A DNA stretch of 64,000 nt from Mucidula mucida (lineage: Eukaryota > Basidiomycota > Agaricomycetes > Agaricales > Physalacriaceae). The DNA lies in assembly GCA_015501055.1 (NCBI GenBank), contig JADNYV010000050.1, positions 152,824-216,823 on the forward strand. The letters are read 5' to 3'. The position numbers and the translations under genes were made by a program. The notes below the pieces were generated by a model. The model worked only from the letters and a program-made list of their open reading frames with translations, had not been told where the DNA came from and searched no databases. Of this stretch, positions 44,148-56,381 are shown in pieces. Positions within the stretch are counted from its first letter, which is position 1. Every line of letters starts with the position of its first letter.

Positions 44148-45479
44148 ATGACCGTCCAATCCCGTTGGTCGACAGCACCGTTCCAGCGGACCCGAACGCC
44201 TCTATTTAACCGCTCCAACACGGACGCGGCCCACAATGGCGCGCCGTCTCCGAAGCCCTCGTTTGGGGCAACCAAGTCGTACACCCCAAAAGAATGCTGG
44301 CAATTGTTGTGATTCCTGGTGGACCTGAAGTCGTAGAGATGTCGGCCACAGTGGGAGACGGTTCCGGTGAGCGACTTGCAGCGGCACGCGCCACATCCAA
44401 GGAAGCCGGCAGTTTCGCGTCAGCCAAAATCCACCCAGAGTCTAGGCTTGCGAGAATTTCGCGAAGCGGCGTTAACAAAGAACAAAAGGACGTTCATAAT
44501 GTGCAACCCAACGTTTTCGACAGGGCGGACCCAAACATTCAATCGACCATTGTCCGAGTCGGCGAAGCTCCCTCAGACGGCACTCAAGAGCACATCATGC
44601 AGGTCGTACTCGACGAATCCAGTATTCATGTCTGCCGATTGATCGCACTTATTGTCTTCGCGACTTTGAGCAAATCTACCAGCATTGGGTGAGTACAGAC
44701 TCCACAGACAGCATGAGCAGACCGCTAACATTCAGTCCAGAGCCACCTTCCTTGACTCTCCGAAGTGTACCCAACTGACCGAATATATCTGGAGCGCGAC
44801 CAACTTCTTGACTGCCCAAGGCTATCGGAACGGTGGTCTGAGCAGCTCAGCAGCATTCCGAACAATCGTTTATCTGTTGCGTATGTTCTCTTGTCCCCGC
44901 GACAACGTCGATTTTGAGACGAAGAAGAACGCGTCCGCCTTCTTCTGCGTCCTTGGGGTCAAACATGATTTGGATGGCAGGTTGAATTGCACACTGGTCT
45001 GTCATCAACTTCGCACTCCGAACTTTATTGTGCTCGAGAAACTCGCCATGCAAATTGTGGACTACGACATGGTCGTCCATCGCGGGGACTGGGCTTGCGG
45101 AATTCGGCTTCGAGGTTACATAGGGGCGTTACCAGAGCAAGCAAGCAGGGAGGTTGTTAGCAGATGGATGAGCACGGTGGAGTTTCATCCACCACCGGGC
45201 ATAGCGCTGAAGAGAAGTTCGTGTGTAACAAACGAGGCCAGCGCAGATATATTGTTGGAGGCGCTACATGCCCCACAGAGAGCCAAGTATAGGAAAGAGA
45301 AGATAATTCGACCTGAACTGCAGGCTAGGGTGCAGCAGTGGATGCAGGGCGTGGAGGATGCGCGTCAAGAGCTGCAGCAGAGCCGAGCAAGCGCGCTGGA
45401 CAACGGAACGCGGCTTTCGCACGTCAGACCCACGTGGTCACCAACGTTCGGCGCGACGACGAGCATCTGGGCGCCCTAA
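44148..45479 (+). CDS. Gene X, right-arm copy (unrecognised; better preserved)
   Basis: Two exons, 44148-44689 and 44736-45479. Exon 2 (248 codons) is fully open: SRATFLDSPKCTQLTEYIWS, FFCVLGVKHDLDGRLNCTLV, LRTPNFIVLEKLAMQIVDYD, YIGALPEQASREVVSRWMST and a Gln/Glu/Arg-rich likely coiled coil (ARVQQWMQGVEDARQELQQS), ending SIWAP. Exon 1 starts MTVQSRWSTAPFQRTRTPLF. It seems to have lost one base near 44,301 and one near 44,660, judged from the left-arm copy and from the frame the splice site needs; both are in places where the two arms differ by one base. No family, signal peptide or membrane segment recognised. Possibly a soluble scaffold or regulatory protein; that is a guess from composition only. 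Confidence 0.6.
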
Positions 45480-46629
45480 CAGCTAGTCGGTGCCCATTCT
45501 GAGCCACGCCTGGTAACAACATCGTGAGCCATTTTGGCAACTCTGATAGGTATCCATACCTTTTCGTCTCTGTGTTCCAGGACCTCTTTTATTTTTCATC
45601 CTTTCTCTCGTATCCATCCAGTCCCGTCACCAATTCACGGCCTTGTAACAATTATTTAGATGGAGTCCGAGCAGTACATCGAGTTGGCGACGTGTCGAAA
45701 ACACCGTCTGCATTATTGTGGGCGTCATCGTTGGCCAGCGTGCGTATTCGAGTAGGATGGTTGTACATATCTGAATATTGACGAGCAATTTTTTTGGTCT
45801 GTGGTGATGGCGGTATGTAATGGTCAAAGCTCATGATATTCCCGAATTCGGCCGACGCGTCGATCTTCATCACCTTCCTTAACGTGCTCCTTGGAGACTG
45901 CTCACAATTGATGCTCTTTATCACTTGACCTGGGCTGTGGCGACACTACTTGAGCCTCTCTGATAAAGTAATCAGGTGTTGGCCAATCTGGAAATCGCAG
46001 CGGTCGAAGGATAAGTATTTCTGAAATTATCATTACCATGGCTTCTACGAAGACAGAGCCGTTCACGCTGGTTCACTTGATGAACGATTGACCCGGAGGT
46101 ATGTAATCCAGGCTAACCTCATGATGATGTGCCAAAGGAACGGTGGCTTCCTTCGTCAACAATGATGTTATACAGTACGGAGACACAATACCGGACTCAC
46201 GAACGCGAACATGGAGAAACTTATTCTTATGAGTAAGTCGACATTCCAGAATGTTTCTTTCTCCCATGACGTGTCTTCTCTATACAACACACGGAACTTC
46301 TCATTCCGGATATTGTGGAAACTGTTCATTGCCGTACACTCCGATTCTGTAGGTCGGTCGCAAGGCTCCCTCCGTCATGTACGCGACGTACACCTAAGAG
46401 CCAAACGGACTTACTGTTTCTGTTCGGGAACACCCTGAGATGGTGTCATACGTGAAGTTTTCAGTGCCGCATTATGTTGCCGGTCAAGCTCCTATGACGG
46501 AGGCGGAGAGAGTCCATTGACGTCGGTCGAGACAGCTCAAATGATGGGAAAGTATAAGTATTAGGGAATAGATGAAGAGTGCCCACCCTCTTCAGTTTTC
46601 TTCGCCAGACATCCTTTTAGATACACAAC
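45480..46629. other. Intergenic, right arm
   Basis: Mirrors 23,120-24,316. Upstream of the Vps62-like copy there is the same CGGA-rich promoter block as in the left arm. No independent gene recognised. Confidence 0.45.
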
Positions 46630-47440
46630 ATGTCAACTATGAACGAAACAAAGCTCAACCCGAGAGCTGCCCACCGCCGCCTAGCCTATAAAATGTCACA
46701 TTTGAGAACAGGATGGCCACAACGAGTTGTCACTGCAAGGTTTGATGGCGGTTTTTCTAGTTGGCGCCCCAACCGTGTGTTGGACGTTGCATCATTGTTC
46801 TCGATGCTAACCAATATTGACAGTGATATTGGCTGGTACTACCTCGGGCAAGGCGCAGTGGGACTGGCACAAGCTCCTACTGGCATCATCGTCACGCACT
46901 CGAACCGACGCTCTCCGGGACGTCGTCGGTTGGGAGCGCATATGGGGTGACTCTCAGGGCGTCTGCTTATGGCGCGGTGTCCCTCCAAACGAGGACTACG
47001 TCGTCGTCGGGGGATATTCAGCACCAACAAAGACTCGACGGAGCCCGACTCTGAGCAGAAGCGTGGCATCAAGGCATTCGGAGGACCTCTTGGTCATGGA
47101 CGACACATTCAAGATCTGGAATGACCAAGGTTTTTTTCAATCCAGTCTCCAGCAAGCCTCGGCTTGGAAAACGCTGGGTCGGACTGGGGCCTCGCCGTCG
47201 GTGTTGATTCCTGTGGCTTCACGTAGCGCCCCACCAAGGGATATATCGTTCTCGTTGGACCGGAGCAAGACCTTGTTGATGGAATCCTCCATGGCACGGT
47301 ACTTACTTTTCATCCACCTCGATGAACATATCGCTGATTCTTTGAAGGGACGAATCTACCGTCGCAGAGGACCCCGCCAACTTGCCGAAAAAAATGTCGA
47401 CGCGTTGAAGGGGAACATGAGGAATGACCGTCGCGTATAA
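46630..47440 (+). pseudogene. Vps62-like copy C, many indels
   Basis: The family motifs are present but scattered over several frames: a SSWRPN segment, GWYYLGQGA, DALRDVVGWERIW, LWRGVPPNEDYVVVGG, DLLVMDDTFKIWND, SPSVLIPV and PPRDISFSLDRSKTLLM. Shifts occur near 46,692 (A run), at the intron acceptor near 46,850, and around 46,865, 46,915 and 47,025. The left-arm partner is copy B, which has only one lesion. Confidence 0.75.
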
Positions 47441-48063
47441 GCTCTAGTTTTATAGAAGGAGGCTCTTTTTTGCGTAAAGTCAGCACTTGTATCTCCAGCC
47501 TTTGAATCAAAGTAAGCGGACATACCATAACAAGTCGGATGATGGTCAGTCCTAGAATTGAGTTGCGAAAGGTGCGCTGCATTACCGTGATTAGGCTCTA
47601 GGGATGTCGGGTTCAAGACCAGGCAGGACACAAAACTGATGCACACCGAGACAAGGAACGCTACAATCAATTGTGACGCCGATTTCTGGATCCACACCAG
47701 CAATACACAAGCAAGAAACTCGGGCGATGTCCCGCTGGAAAAGAAATTGAATTTTTCGAAGTCGCCTGAGACTTCAAGCCGCGAAGTCTCATATGCCTAC
47801 ATGATTATCGGTCAGAGTTCAGAAGAGCTGGCGCTGATTCCTGCTACCTGTGCTACGAGAACGCTCTTTGGCCCTCCCATGAACACTATAGACAGACACA
47901 CAAGGACACGAATAAAGAATTTGGAAGCGAACCAGTGGGTTCATTGGAAAGTCCATGGATCATGCTGAAATCCGGCGATCGTTTCCTTGCGAGATGAACA
48001 AGTGGCACCTATACAAGTTGATGATGGGATACAACAATTGAAATGACCAACAACAAACCAAAA
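47441..48063. other. Right-arm end and flank
   Basis: Arm similarity to 22,140-22,285 ends near 47,580. Beyond it no gene was recognised. Confidence 0.4.
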
Positions 48064-48429
48064 TCAGTCATATCCCATACCCTTTCTCCACCACTCCCAA
48101 AGCCCAGCCTTCTGCATTGTCTCCCCAAAGTCTTTCACGGATTCAACCGCGTCCAGTCTCCCAACAGCGACCGCCATTTCCTTTCCTGTATCATCCACGC
48201 GCACGGCGAGATGATAGTCTTTATACCGCAGCTCATGGACATGGTCGACCCAGCTCTGCACACCGTCTTCCTTCGCGCCAGACACGTACATGATACCGGG
48301 CACGCCGACATGTATCAAAACGCCGACATCATGCTCGGCAGCGGCGGCGCGGAGGCTGCGTATCTTCTTCTTGGATGAAATATGGTGGGTACGAATAAGG
48401 GCGTGGTAGATCATGGTGGCATTGCGCAT
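48064..48429 (-). CDS. DUF1115 (RWDD2 C-terminal) domain protein
   Basis: 121 codons, single exon. The pattern YHALIRTHHISSKKKIRSLR, GVLIHVGVPGIMYVSGAKED, VQSWVDHVHELRYKDYHLAV is the DUF1115 domain found C-terminal to RWD domains in RWDD2 proteins: the invariant HH-I-x-S-x-x-K, a GxPG-I-x-V-x-G hairpin and the W...V...L-x-Y-K-D segment. Here there is no room for an RWD domain because the RHS gene ends about 100 bp upstream on the same strand, so this is a stand-alone domain. The function of the family is unknown. Confidence 0.72.
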   Translation of the reverse strand: MRNATMIYHALIRTHHISSKKKIRSLRAAAAEHDVGVLIHVGVPGIMYVSGAKEDGVQSWVDHVHELRYKDYHLAVRVDDTGKEMAVAVGRLDAVESVKDFGETMQKAGLWEWWRKGMGYD

Positions 48430-48527
48430 AGAGGTGCGTGGGAATTTGGTGGATCAAAGCGAGCATGTCATTTCATACAAGTACATTGATACAGCGAATC
48501 TTGATAGTACAGAGAAAAACGTTATTC

Positions 48528-51500
48528 CTACAAAGTGGTGGTTTCGGACATGCTCATGTAGCGGGAGGCGCCCGTCGCGCGGTACCGCCCGACGTCCAAG
48601 CTAGTTGGCCTGATGGGGTATGAGACGTACTTGGCCTTCAACCCTGTCTCTTTCGCCAATCCTAATTTGCGACCCAGACTCGCCAGTTTACCAGGCTTCT
48701 GGCCACCTGGCAAGTGTGGATAGTACTTCCCAGAGATCTTGGGGTGGCTACCTTTATACGACGAGGCAACTAAACCCAATCCTACAGGGATGTCAAAACC
48801 TCACATCGCTCCAAGAAAATCCTGAACATACCGATGCGTGCTCCCGATTCCAAATACCCCTGCCAATCGAGACCGCCGCCTTCGCTGCCCATGAACGGAA
48901 CCATTTCTAACAGCCCCTCCTCTGCAGCCCTTCCATGCACTGCGTTGTCGACAACCTGCTGAACCACGTCCAAGCCCTTATTGATGACACCCTTCACAAG
49001 AGCTTTCGTCACTGCCCTCTGCGCAAACTTCCCGAATCCCGAAGCACTTTTTATAGTGAAAGAGGCAGCGGGAAGTGCAACATCTACCGCTGCTCCAGCG
49101 CCGCCCGTCAGCCCACCGAAAAGAGCCCCAAGACCCATCTGTATCCCCCACTCTTTGTCGGATGCGCCAGAAATGTCAGCATTGAGACCTGCCATACCTG
49201 CACCAATGACGGCTCCAGATAACGCCCCCATGGCGATGACGGCGACCGGCCCAACAACGGGAATGAACATAAGAGCGGCACCCGCAACGATGAGAGCGAC
49301 ATCGATGAGCCTAGAGAATCGTCAGAGTTTTTCAAAAGGAAGGCAAGCCGGCGTACCAGTGCCACCAAGGCGCGTTCCCGTTCAGGTCGATGAAATTAAC
49401 CGGATTATTCCTCGAGAACGCATACATGTTGAACGTGGATGGATTGATGTCGTCCAAGTCCACGGGGTAATTGTCGAGCGTTAAGAATCTCCCAATCTGC
49501 AAGTCTGGTCAATCGTAATCACAGACAAGGAAGCTAACACATACTGATGGGTCATAGAAGCGCGCTCCGAAGTAATAAAAGTCTTCAATCAACTCCTTCC
49601 CGAATACTTGTACCTCGCAAGATCATCGCCTTCAATGGTGACCTGTCCAAAGGCGTCGTACTTGTACTGAGTGAGAAGGTTGCCTTGGGAGTCAGAGACG
49701 GCGACGGTGCTTCCCAGATGGTCGTTGTGATAGTAATAAACGTCTGCGCTTCCTCCCTCTTCGTGAGTAAGCGAAGCCCGACGATAGCCATGAACTAAGT
49801 ACGCGGTATGCGTCTTCTTCCCCGACGAAGAGATATTAATCTCGTATGTCTGGTTGGCATAGACGGTACTGTCGCCGTTGTCCCCAGTGCACTTGATGAG
49901 GCGTCCACCAAAGTCGTAGACCATACGCGTATCGTTGACCTGAATGAGGCGTCCTTGCGAGTCGTATTTCATGGTCTTCATCGCCGCTCCTGACCTGTCC
50001 AACTTCTCCAAGATGTTTCCGTCGTTCGAGTAAGTGAAGGAGCATTCGGTACCACCGTCCGGATTCTTGACACTGGAGAGCTTCCAACCCTGATTGACGA
50101 AGAGCTTGCCATCCTTTTCTGACAGGTTGCCAGAAGCATCGTAAGCAAACTCTTGAGGAACGATACTACGGGCATTGGGATCGTTGATGACAGACTGTGT
50201 CAGTTGTCCTGGAAGACGGATGTTGTTTTAGTGAAGGACAAGAGGAAAAGACGGAGAACTTACCGGATATATCATACTGGAACGAGACACTGGCAGACTT
50301 GTCGCCGTTATGCGCACGCTGGTAGTCGTTGATCCTGTCAAACTCATCGATTCTCCACTCTTGAAGATGTACGCCCTGGTTGCCTTTCGAAAGCGCGATA
50401 CTCGAGATGGCACCATTCGCGTAGATGGAAGACAACGAAGATAGACCGTTACCGAAGTCACACACCAGAGCCCTTCCGAAGACATCTTCGTAGCGGCTGA
50501 GAGCGACAGCGGCTCTTACGGTATTGTCCGCGTCTGCGAGCTCAACATGAGAGACAGACTCGCCATCAGCGAACATTGCCCGGTTGAGGGTGCTGCCATC
50601 TGGGTTGACAATGGAGAGTAGCTGACCGAGAGGCGACCATTCGTACAACGTCGTGTAACTATGACCATCGACCTGTAGCGCATCCTTGGTGAGCTGGCCG
50701 CGAATATCATAGTCGTAATTGTGCGAGACGCCAGTCGACTCCGACGTGACAGACATGAGGCGGCCCTTTGCGTAATCGCCGCCCGTGTCATAGGTGTAAG
50801 TCAATTTCTCCTCGTCTGGGGATACCATGGAGATGGGGCGCTTGGCCAAGTCGTAAGTCACCACATTCGTCTCTCCGGTGATGACGTTCTGAACAGTAGC
50901 GAGTGAGTTCTCGTCGTCGTAAATGAGGGAAGCATGGTTGATGTCCTTGTTCGTTCCATCCTCATCTTGGGAAATGCGACGTTCGACGAGGCGAGAAAGA
51001 CCATCCCAAGACAGGGACAGTTGAACTCCGTTGGGATCGTGGATGTTGATGGGGCGGCCCAAACCATCGAAGGACGTCTCAACCTGTTGCCCGAGCTCAT
51101 TACTCGAGGCGACGACATACGGCGCCAGCAGATTATCCACGGAAGGTTTGTCTGCATTGGGAAGATACAGAGTTTTCTGCGAGGAGGTTTTTGTGGCACC
51201 TCCAGCAGAAGAAGTCTCGACAGACTCGGACAGACCAGAAGCAAAGGTGTACCGGGTGGTGACGGTCGTCGATGGGAGGTCGGAGGATGAAGGAGGAATG
51301 ACCTCTTGCACAACGCGAGAGCGCGCATCGTACGTGTACCGATAGAACTCCGAGGACGCGCTGGCAAAGTAGTCCCGGGAAATAGCTGTGGTACGACCAG
51401 CACCGTCATATTCCGTATCACTACAGATGATGTCCGTTGCGTCCGGCCTAGGACGTTCAGTCCGCCAAACCTTCTCCAGCCCATCTACATACTCCACGGT

Positions 51501-54500
51501 CCTGAACCATTTGTCCTGGTCCCAGGCAGTCCTGGAGTCAGTGACGTGTGCGAACTGGTTGTCCTCGAACAAGTAGGACTCGGTCTTGATGAGTGTCTTG
51601 CTCGCATTTGCGTCCTCCTGATAAGTATCCTGCAGGCGCGCTAGGATGTCATAGGTGAAGGATGTTGAACTACCATTGGCGTCGGTGAAGGACAGCGGCT
51701 TCCCATTCTCAAGACTGTAAGTAGTAGTCTCCGTGAGGGAGTCGCCATCGGAGGAAACCAGGGTCGCGGAGGAGGTGATGTTCGAGTAAGTGTCGTCATA
51801 GGTGAACTCGTGCTGAGCCGGACCAGGCCCACGAATGACTGTTTGTTCCCAGCCGCATCATACTCCGTGCTTCGCATCGACCATTCACTATCCTTCACCC
51901 AAGCCTTCATCTCTCTGGGCGACTGGGTCCCGGAGACGTACGTGAACTGGCTATCTTTCAGAACAGTCCCAGAACCCTGTTTGATAACCTCTCGAGTCTT
52001 GTTCCCAATGACCCAAGACGAATCGGTAGAGTTGTCGTAAGCGGACGAGATGGTGAGAGCCGGAGCACCGACTTCGGGGGAGGCTATGGTGAGCTCGGTG
52101 ATGTTACCGAAGGCATCGTAGGTATAGGCGGCATTGGCAGTATACGCTTTCGCGCCACCCTCATAGTAGACTTCGCTGAGGCTGGACAACTGTATCGAAT
52201 GATTGCGGCTACCAGCGGCAGCGTTCAAGATATCGTTCCAGGAGTACTCGCGCGTCTGCAGCAAGTCACCCGTCTTGGTCGTGGTCTGAGTTCTATCCGC
52301 CTGCCCAATAAAAGGGAACTTCTGGAGATACCAAGTTGACTCAGAGGTACCAAGAACCGCCGATGACTTGGTCATCTTCTCGAACCCCAGCCAACCGCGC
52401 CCTTCATACTCGAACCTCGCATTTCGATATATGTAATTGGTCTGCTCCTTCACCGCGGACTTGGCAGCATATGGGGTGCTGATGACGCCCTTCACCACCC
52501 ACGATGGGAAGTAGACAATCTCCGACCGAGTATGGCTCGTGTTGGAAACTGTGGAAGAGGAAAGATTGGCGATGGATGAAATGTTACGCGCCATTGCATT
52601 AGACGCAGCGACTGGTGCACTCGAGACACCCGAGTCAGTTTCGTATGTCGTGTCGTCACTGAGGGGAGCAAAGGTGACATCGATACGCGCTCCCAGCCCG
52701 TTAACATACCCACTGCAGAAATCAACCGGCTGGGAGGAAGCACAGGGCATAGCTCTGATGTTGAACTTGCCCTGTACCTGGGTGTTCAGGAGTAAATCCG
52801 TACGCCCTATGCCTCGGAAATCTCCCCAGGTGTTGGAAAGGTAGGAAGGTCCTTGGCGGACACCGTCGATGACATCAAATGACCCATCGCGATACCTGAG
52901 CATATAGATGTTGGTACGAGGCGGGCTGGCGTTGGGCATATTGAACGTATTAACGATGTCGAGAGTGTTCGTCGCAGAAGTGCGTGTAATACCAAGGTTG
53001 CCGTCGTAAAGAACATCGGTTTCAATGGCGGATGGGGAGGGAAGAAGAGTGCGACCGTCACTGCGAAGAACTTGAAGGACAAGGTGCGAATTGAGAGTCT
53101 TCTTAGAGGCAACAAGGAGACTGGTCTTGCCGTCTTCGTCGGTGGAGTAGGGAACGAAAGTCGTGCTCTCGCTCCAAGCAATGCTTTCTCCTGCTTGTGC
53201 AAGGGCCTCGTTGAGCTGGTACGTGAGCGTTCCATCTATGGACTCAAGGAACGAGATGTAGCAATATTGTCGCCCGTCCTTGGTCTTGGGCGTTAAGAGG
53301 AACACATCCTCCTCCCTATGTTAGTAATAACTAAGCAACTTCCGCTAGCAAATATATAAAAGCGAAACTTACCCGTTACCATTCAGATCCCCGACAACGA
53401 CTCTCATATCGTCGATGGCTACGTTCGTAGGGCCATCGGCAGCATCCTTCGCTGTGAAGCCCTTACCATCGGAAACAAATTGCACAAATTTGATGTTCGA
53501 GCCGCCCACTCGGGAGATATAAATCAGGCCAATGCGACCATTTCCCTAAACCACATCAACATCTTTTGAAAAGTTCAAATGGGAGATAACTAACTTCGAA
53601 ATCACCGCATTTAAAAAAGCCGTCCGTTGATTGCGGAGTGAACTTCAAGGAGGGCTGAGCTTGAAATCCGCTTGTAGTCGAAAGGAGGACAGTGATCGTG
53701 TAAACACTTCCGCCCAACGAAATATGAACCTGCAAAAGTGACGCCAATGAGAAAACAAGTTAATAAAGCAAGAAAATTAACATACCAAGTCGGTGGCTCC
53801 ATCTCCGTCAATATCTACGGGAAACAGTGCGATGTGGTACGGCAAATCAGAGAATACGGAGTCAGGAGTCGATGGGAGTTGACCATCTGCGCTGACTTTA
53901 TGGCTGGCGAGCCTGGTGCGGGACATGCCACCTACTGACACCATCGACGCCAAAACAACATCGCTCCTTCCCGTCGCACTGATATCCATAGGTAGAATGT
54001 CGACATCTGCACCCAGGTACTCGAGAGTGTTCTCTGCCAACGGCTCTTCGAATACAGCGGGACTACCGTCCACCCAGTCGAATTGAAGCGGGCGAACTGA
54101 GGCACCAGACGGATCGACAAGGGTCAAGGATACCACCCGGCTAACGCCGGTGAGAGGTGCCGCGTCAAACGCAAGCAGATGCGTATGAACAAGATTGTTG
54201 CGGACAAGGGAGGAGATGGACTTGAGGCGCTGGTCGATCCGGACCAATGAACCGCCAATGTACTTGGTGGATATATCTGGGCGGGACTCGTATTCAAGCG
54301 TGATCTGGCGCTGGTGGGCCATGCCGAGGGTCTGATTACCGCCATATGCAATCTCGTTCAAATAAAAGGAGCCGTTCGTAGCGTCGTTGGTGTACTTGTA
54401 GGACATGTAGTTAGAGAAGGCATCTGTGTATTGAGATACTGCCCAGACACGGGTCGCGTCTTGACCGACGGCCTTGATGTTGGAGTCCTGAAAGAATGGT

Positions 54501-55013
54501 TTAGTATACCAACCCAATAACTTGAGGTGAGGGGGTACAAACCAAAGTAGTTCCATAAACACGCGTGCTCCCGTCTGGGAGATATTCGGTCCACGAAGTC
54601 GGGTTCTCTGGGTCGCCTGAAGCAACAAGCTTGGAACATTGTTCCATTTCAAATCGATATTCAGATCCACTGATATAAACGAGACGTCGACCGTCAAGGG
54701 AGAATCGATCGTTGGTGTCGTAGTTAACAACGCCTACCTCAACGCGTTAATGATACATTGATAATAGAAGTAGAGTGCTGACCGCGATAACCGTCTTGAG
54801 CTTTGGTTGCCCCGACGCGTTCAATCATCGAAACGCCTCGAAGAGTCCATCCCATACCAACGGTGGACGCTGTGGTGGCAGCAGAATGGTACGAGAGGGA
54901 AAGTTTGGGTGCCATCTTTGCAGGAGGAACTTGCAAAGGGATATCGATCAAAGAGAGCCATTTGAGTCGACCGAGTGCGAAACAGGAAGCGTTCCAACGA
55001 TACTGGACGCCAT
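48528..55013 (-). CDS. SpvB/TcdB-RHS protein, Tc toxin BC-like subunit, intron-containing, three apparent 1-nt losses
   Basis: Ten minus-strand exons: 55013-54783, 54733-54543, 54487-53786, 53729-53595, 53545-53373, 53315-50264, 50208-49545, 49496-49357, 49310-48832 and 48781-48528. Introns are 47-57 bp, GT-AG, and every junction is in phase. The sum is 6021 nt; three one-base losses (near 54,950; at 51,848-51,850; at 49,599-49,601) account for the frame breaks, and with them the gene would be about 2007 residues. N-terminus: GTLPVS...IPLQVPP...PKLSLSYHS, the SpvB entry. Middle: VCBS/FG-GAP blades (VDIDGDGATDL, FRGIGRTDLLL) and TcdB-type regions. C-terminal half: RHS/YD repeats (YTYDAFGNITEL, YKYDAFGQV), the RHS core SIGRFLTLDNYP...NNPVNFIDLNG, then a Gly/Ala-rich hydrophobic stretch and a basic end I cannot assign. 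In bacteria such proteins form the cocoon that encloses and delivers a cytotoxic C-terminus. A bacterial origin by transfer is likely; introns show domestication. Confidence 0.88.
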
Positions 55014-56381
55014 CTCGGAAAATCTTGCAGCTTCAGGCCTCAGGATTGCATCTTAAACAACTTCAAGACTTCATCCTGACATGAAGAATGGTCCGTGAAT
55101 AGAACGCGTTCTGATACGGATAGAAGTCAGCAACGCCTTCAGAATGAAGGCCATATGACAAACCGCGTAATCTCTGCGCAAACGTACACCAGACGTAGAT
55201 GACCGGTGTTTTGGAGGCCGCTGTGGCGTTTGTCCCCGACGTATAAGGACCTTGATGAGCAAAATAAGACACTCTGGACCACCGGTGTCGAGAGGACCGT
55301 ACTTATTATGAATCGGCGCTATAGCGTTGGAAGTAATAACGGACGACTAGTCTGCGGTGGCGCAAAGATAGATGTGGGAACTGCTCTGGGAACGCCCAGA
55401 CGTCTCATTTAGTTCGTTTCAAATGAGCTCAGCAGATAATCCACTTTAGTTCTTTTATCAACATGACCAAGATTGGAGGAAATGACAACGTACATTGTTC
55501 CTAGAGAAATCACACAGCGCAAGGGTGATTGCGGAAGCGGCCCAATCAGTGACGTCAAAGGGATGTTGCTCCACGACTAAATGTGAGCTAACCACCGTGA
55601 GCGGACCAAGCTAGTGTGAGTCGCCCGTGTACAGCAAGCCAATCCTCGTGAGTGTAAGAGCCCCGTAAATCCGCCATCCTCGTGCCTATTGAATGCCAGT
55701 GTAAAGGCACAATGTACATTTTCTATCTCATCGGTATTTGGCGTCCGTAGACCATGGCTTATGGCTACGGTAGGCGCGTAGGCCGGATTAATGGCGGAGG
55801 AAAGGAGAGCGAGCGGAAGAACCGGGACGGCTAGTGAATGTTCCCACGACCAAGTCCATGTGTGAGTCCGATTTGTCACGTCTCCCACTGGCACTCTTCT
55901 ACATCCTTGTGACTTGCTTGAATCATACGCGCTCCTACGCGGCGATTGACAATCTAAGATGAATCGTTCCATTCTGTAGAATCTGGGGTATTAATCTGAA
56001 CCATCTCCCATTGTGCGAGTCAATTCAATGGTGTAGTAAGTATAGATGGCGATGTTGATTCATGTCCAGTCACAACAGGATCTTCTGGGATCTTCTCGGC
56101 GGTTCGCGCACTCCTGGAGAGAGTTTGCGTATTGGAACGTGGTTCACCAACAATTCCTTCAGAAGTGAGTACTTAGTGGGTGTAGGGTGGCCGGCAGTCC
56201 TATTTCTTTCACACCCTGGAAAGCTAGCCATACGAAGCGACTGGGGTTGTGAAGCCTCGCTTCACGGTAGGACTTTGTGCACTTTAGACGCTGTTCTCTC
56301 AAACGCCTTGACTTTGTTTATAAAGCCGCCTTGTACCTCCCGGTTTTTCCAGCTCCCAGCTTCATCTCCTTTCGTATCAAT
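55014..56381. other. Intergenic, upstream of the RHS gene
   Basis: Contains the RHS promoter region and possibly an untranslated or short coding upstream exon near 55,130-55,270 (a frame starting MSYFAHQGPYTSGTNATAAS followed by a GT donor). No gene supported in 55,300-56,380; the 131-codon minus-strand frame there has no conserved features. Confidence 0.35.

Larger units (their letters stand above)
39300..47580 (-). repeat. Right arm of the large imperfect inverted duplication
   Basis: Mirror image of 22,140-31,200. From left to right it holds the Cys-containing frame, small secreted protein, eight-Cys protein, F-box gene, gene X and Vps62-like copy, each on the opposite strand from its left-arm partner. 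It is shorter than the left arm because about 1 kb between the two secreted-protein genes is missing. Confidence 0.85.

Noticed and set aside
22140..47580. Explaining the palindrome as a simple sequencing foldback
   Set aside because: The arms differ by many substitutions and by a ~1-kb indel, which a foldback of one molecule would not show. A haplotype join is not excluded and is stated in the finding.
53777..54730. 317-codon minus-strand frame taken as one exon
   Set aside because: Its first part (54,543-54,730) is in the wrong frame; the SpvB-like sequence there is read in another frame and joined by an intron at 54488-54542.
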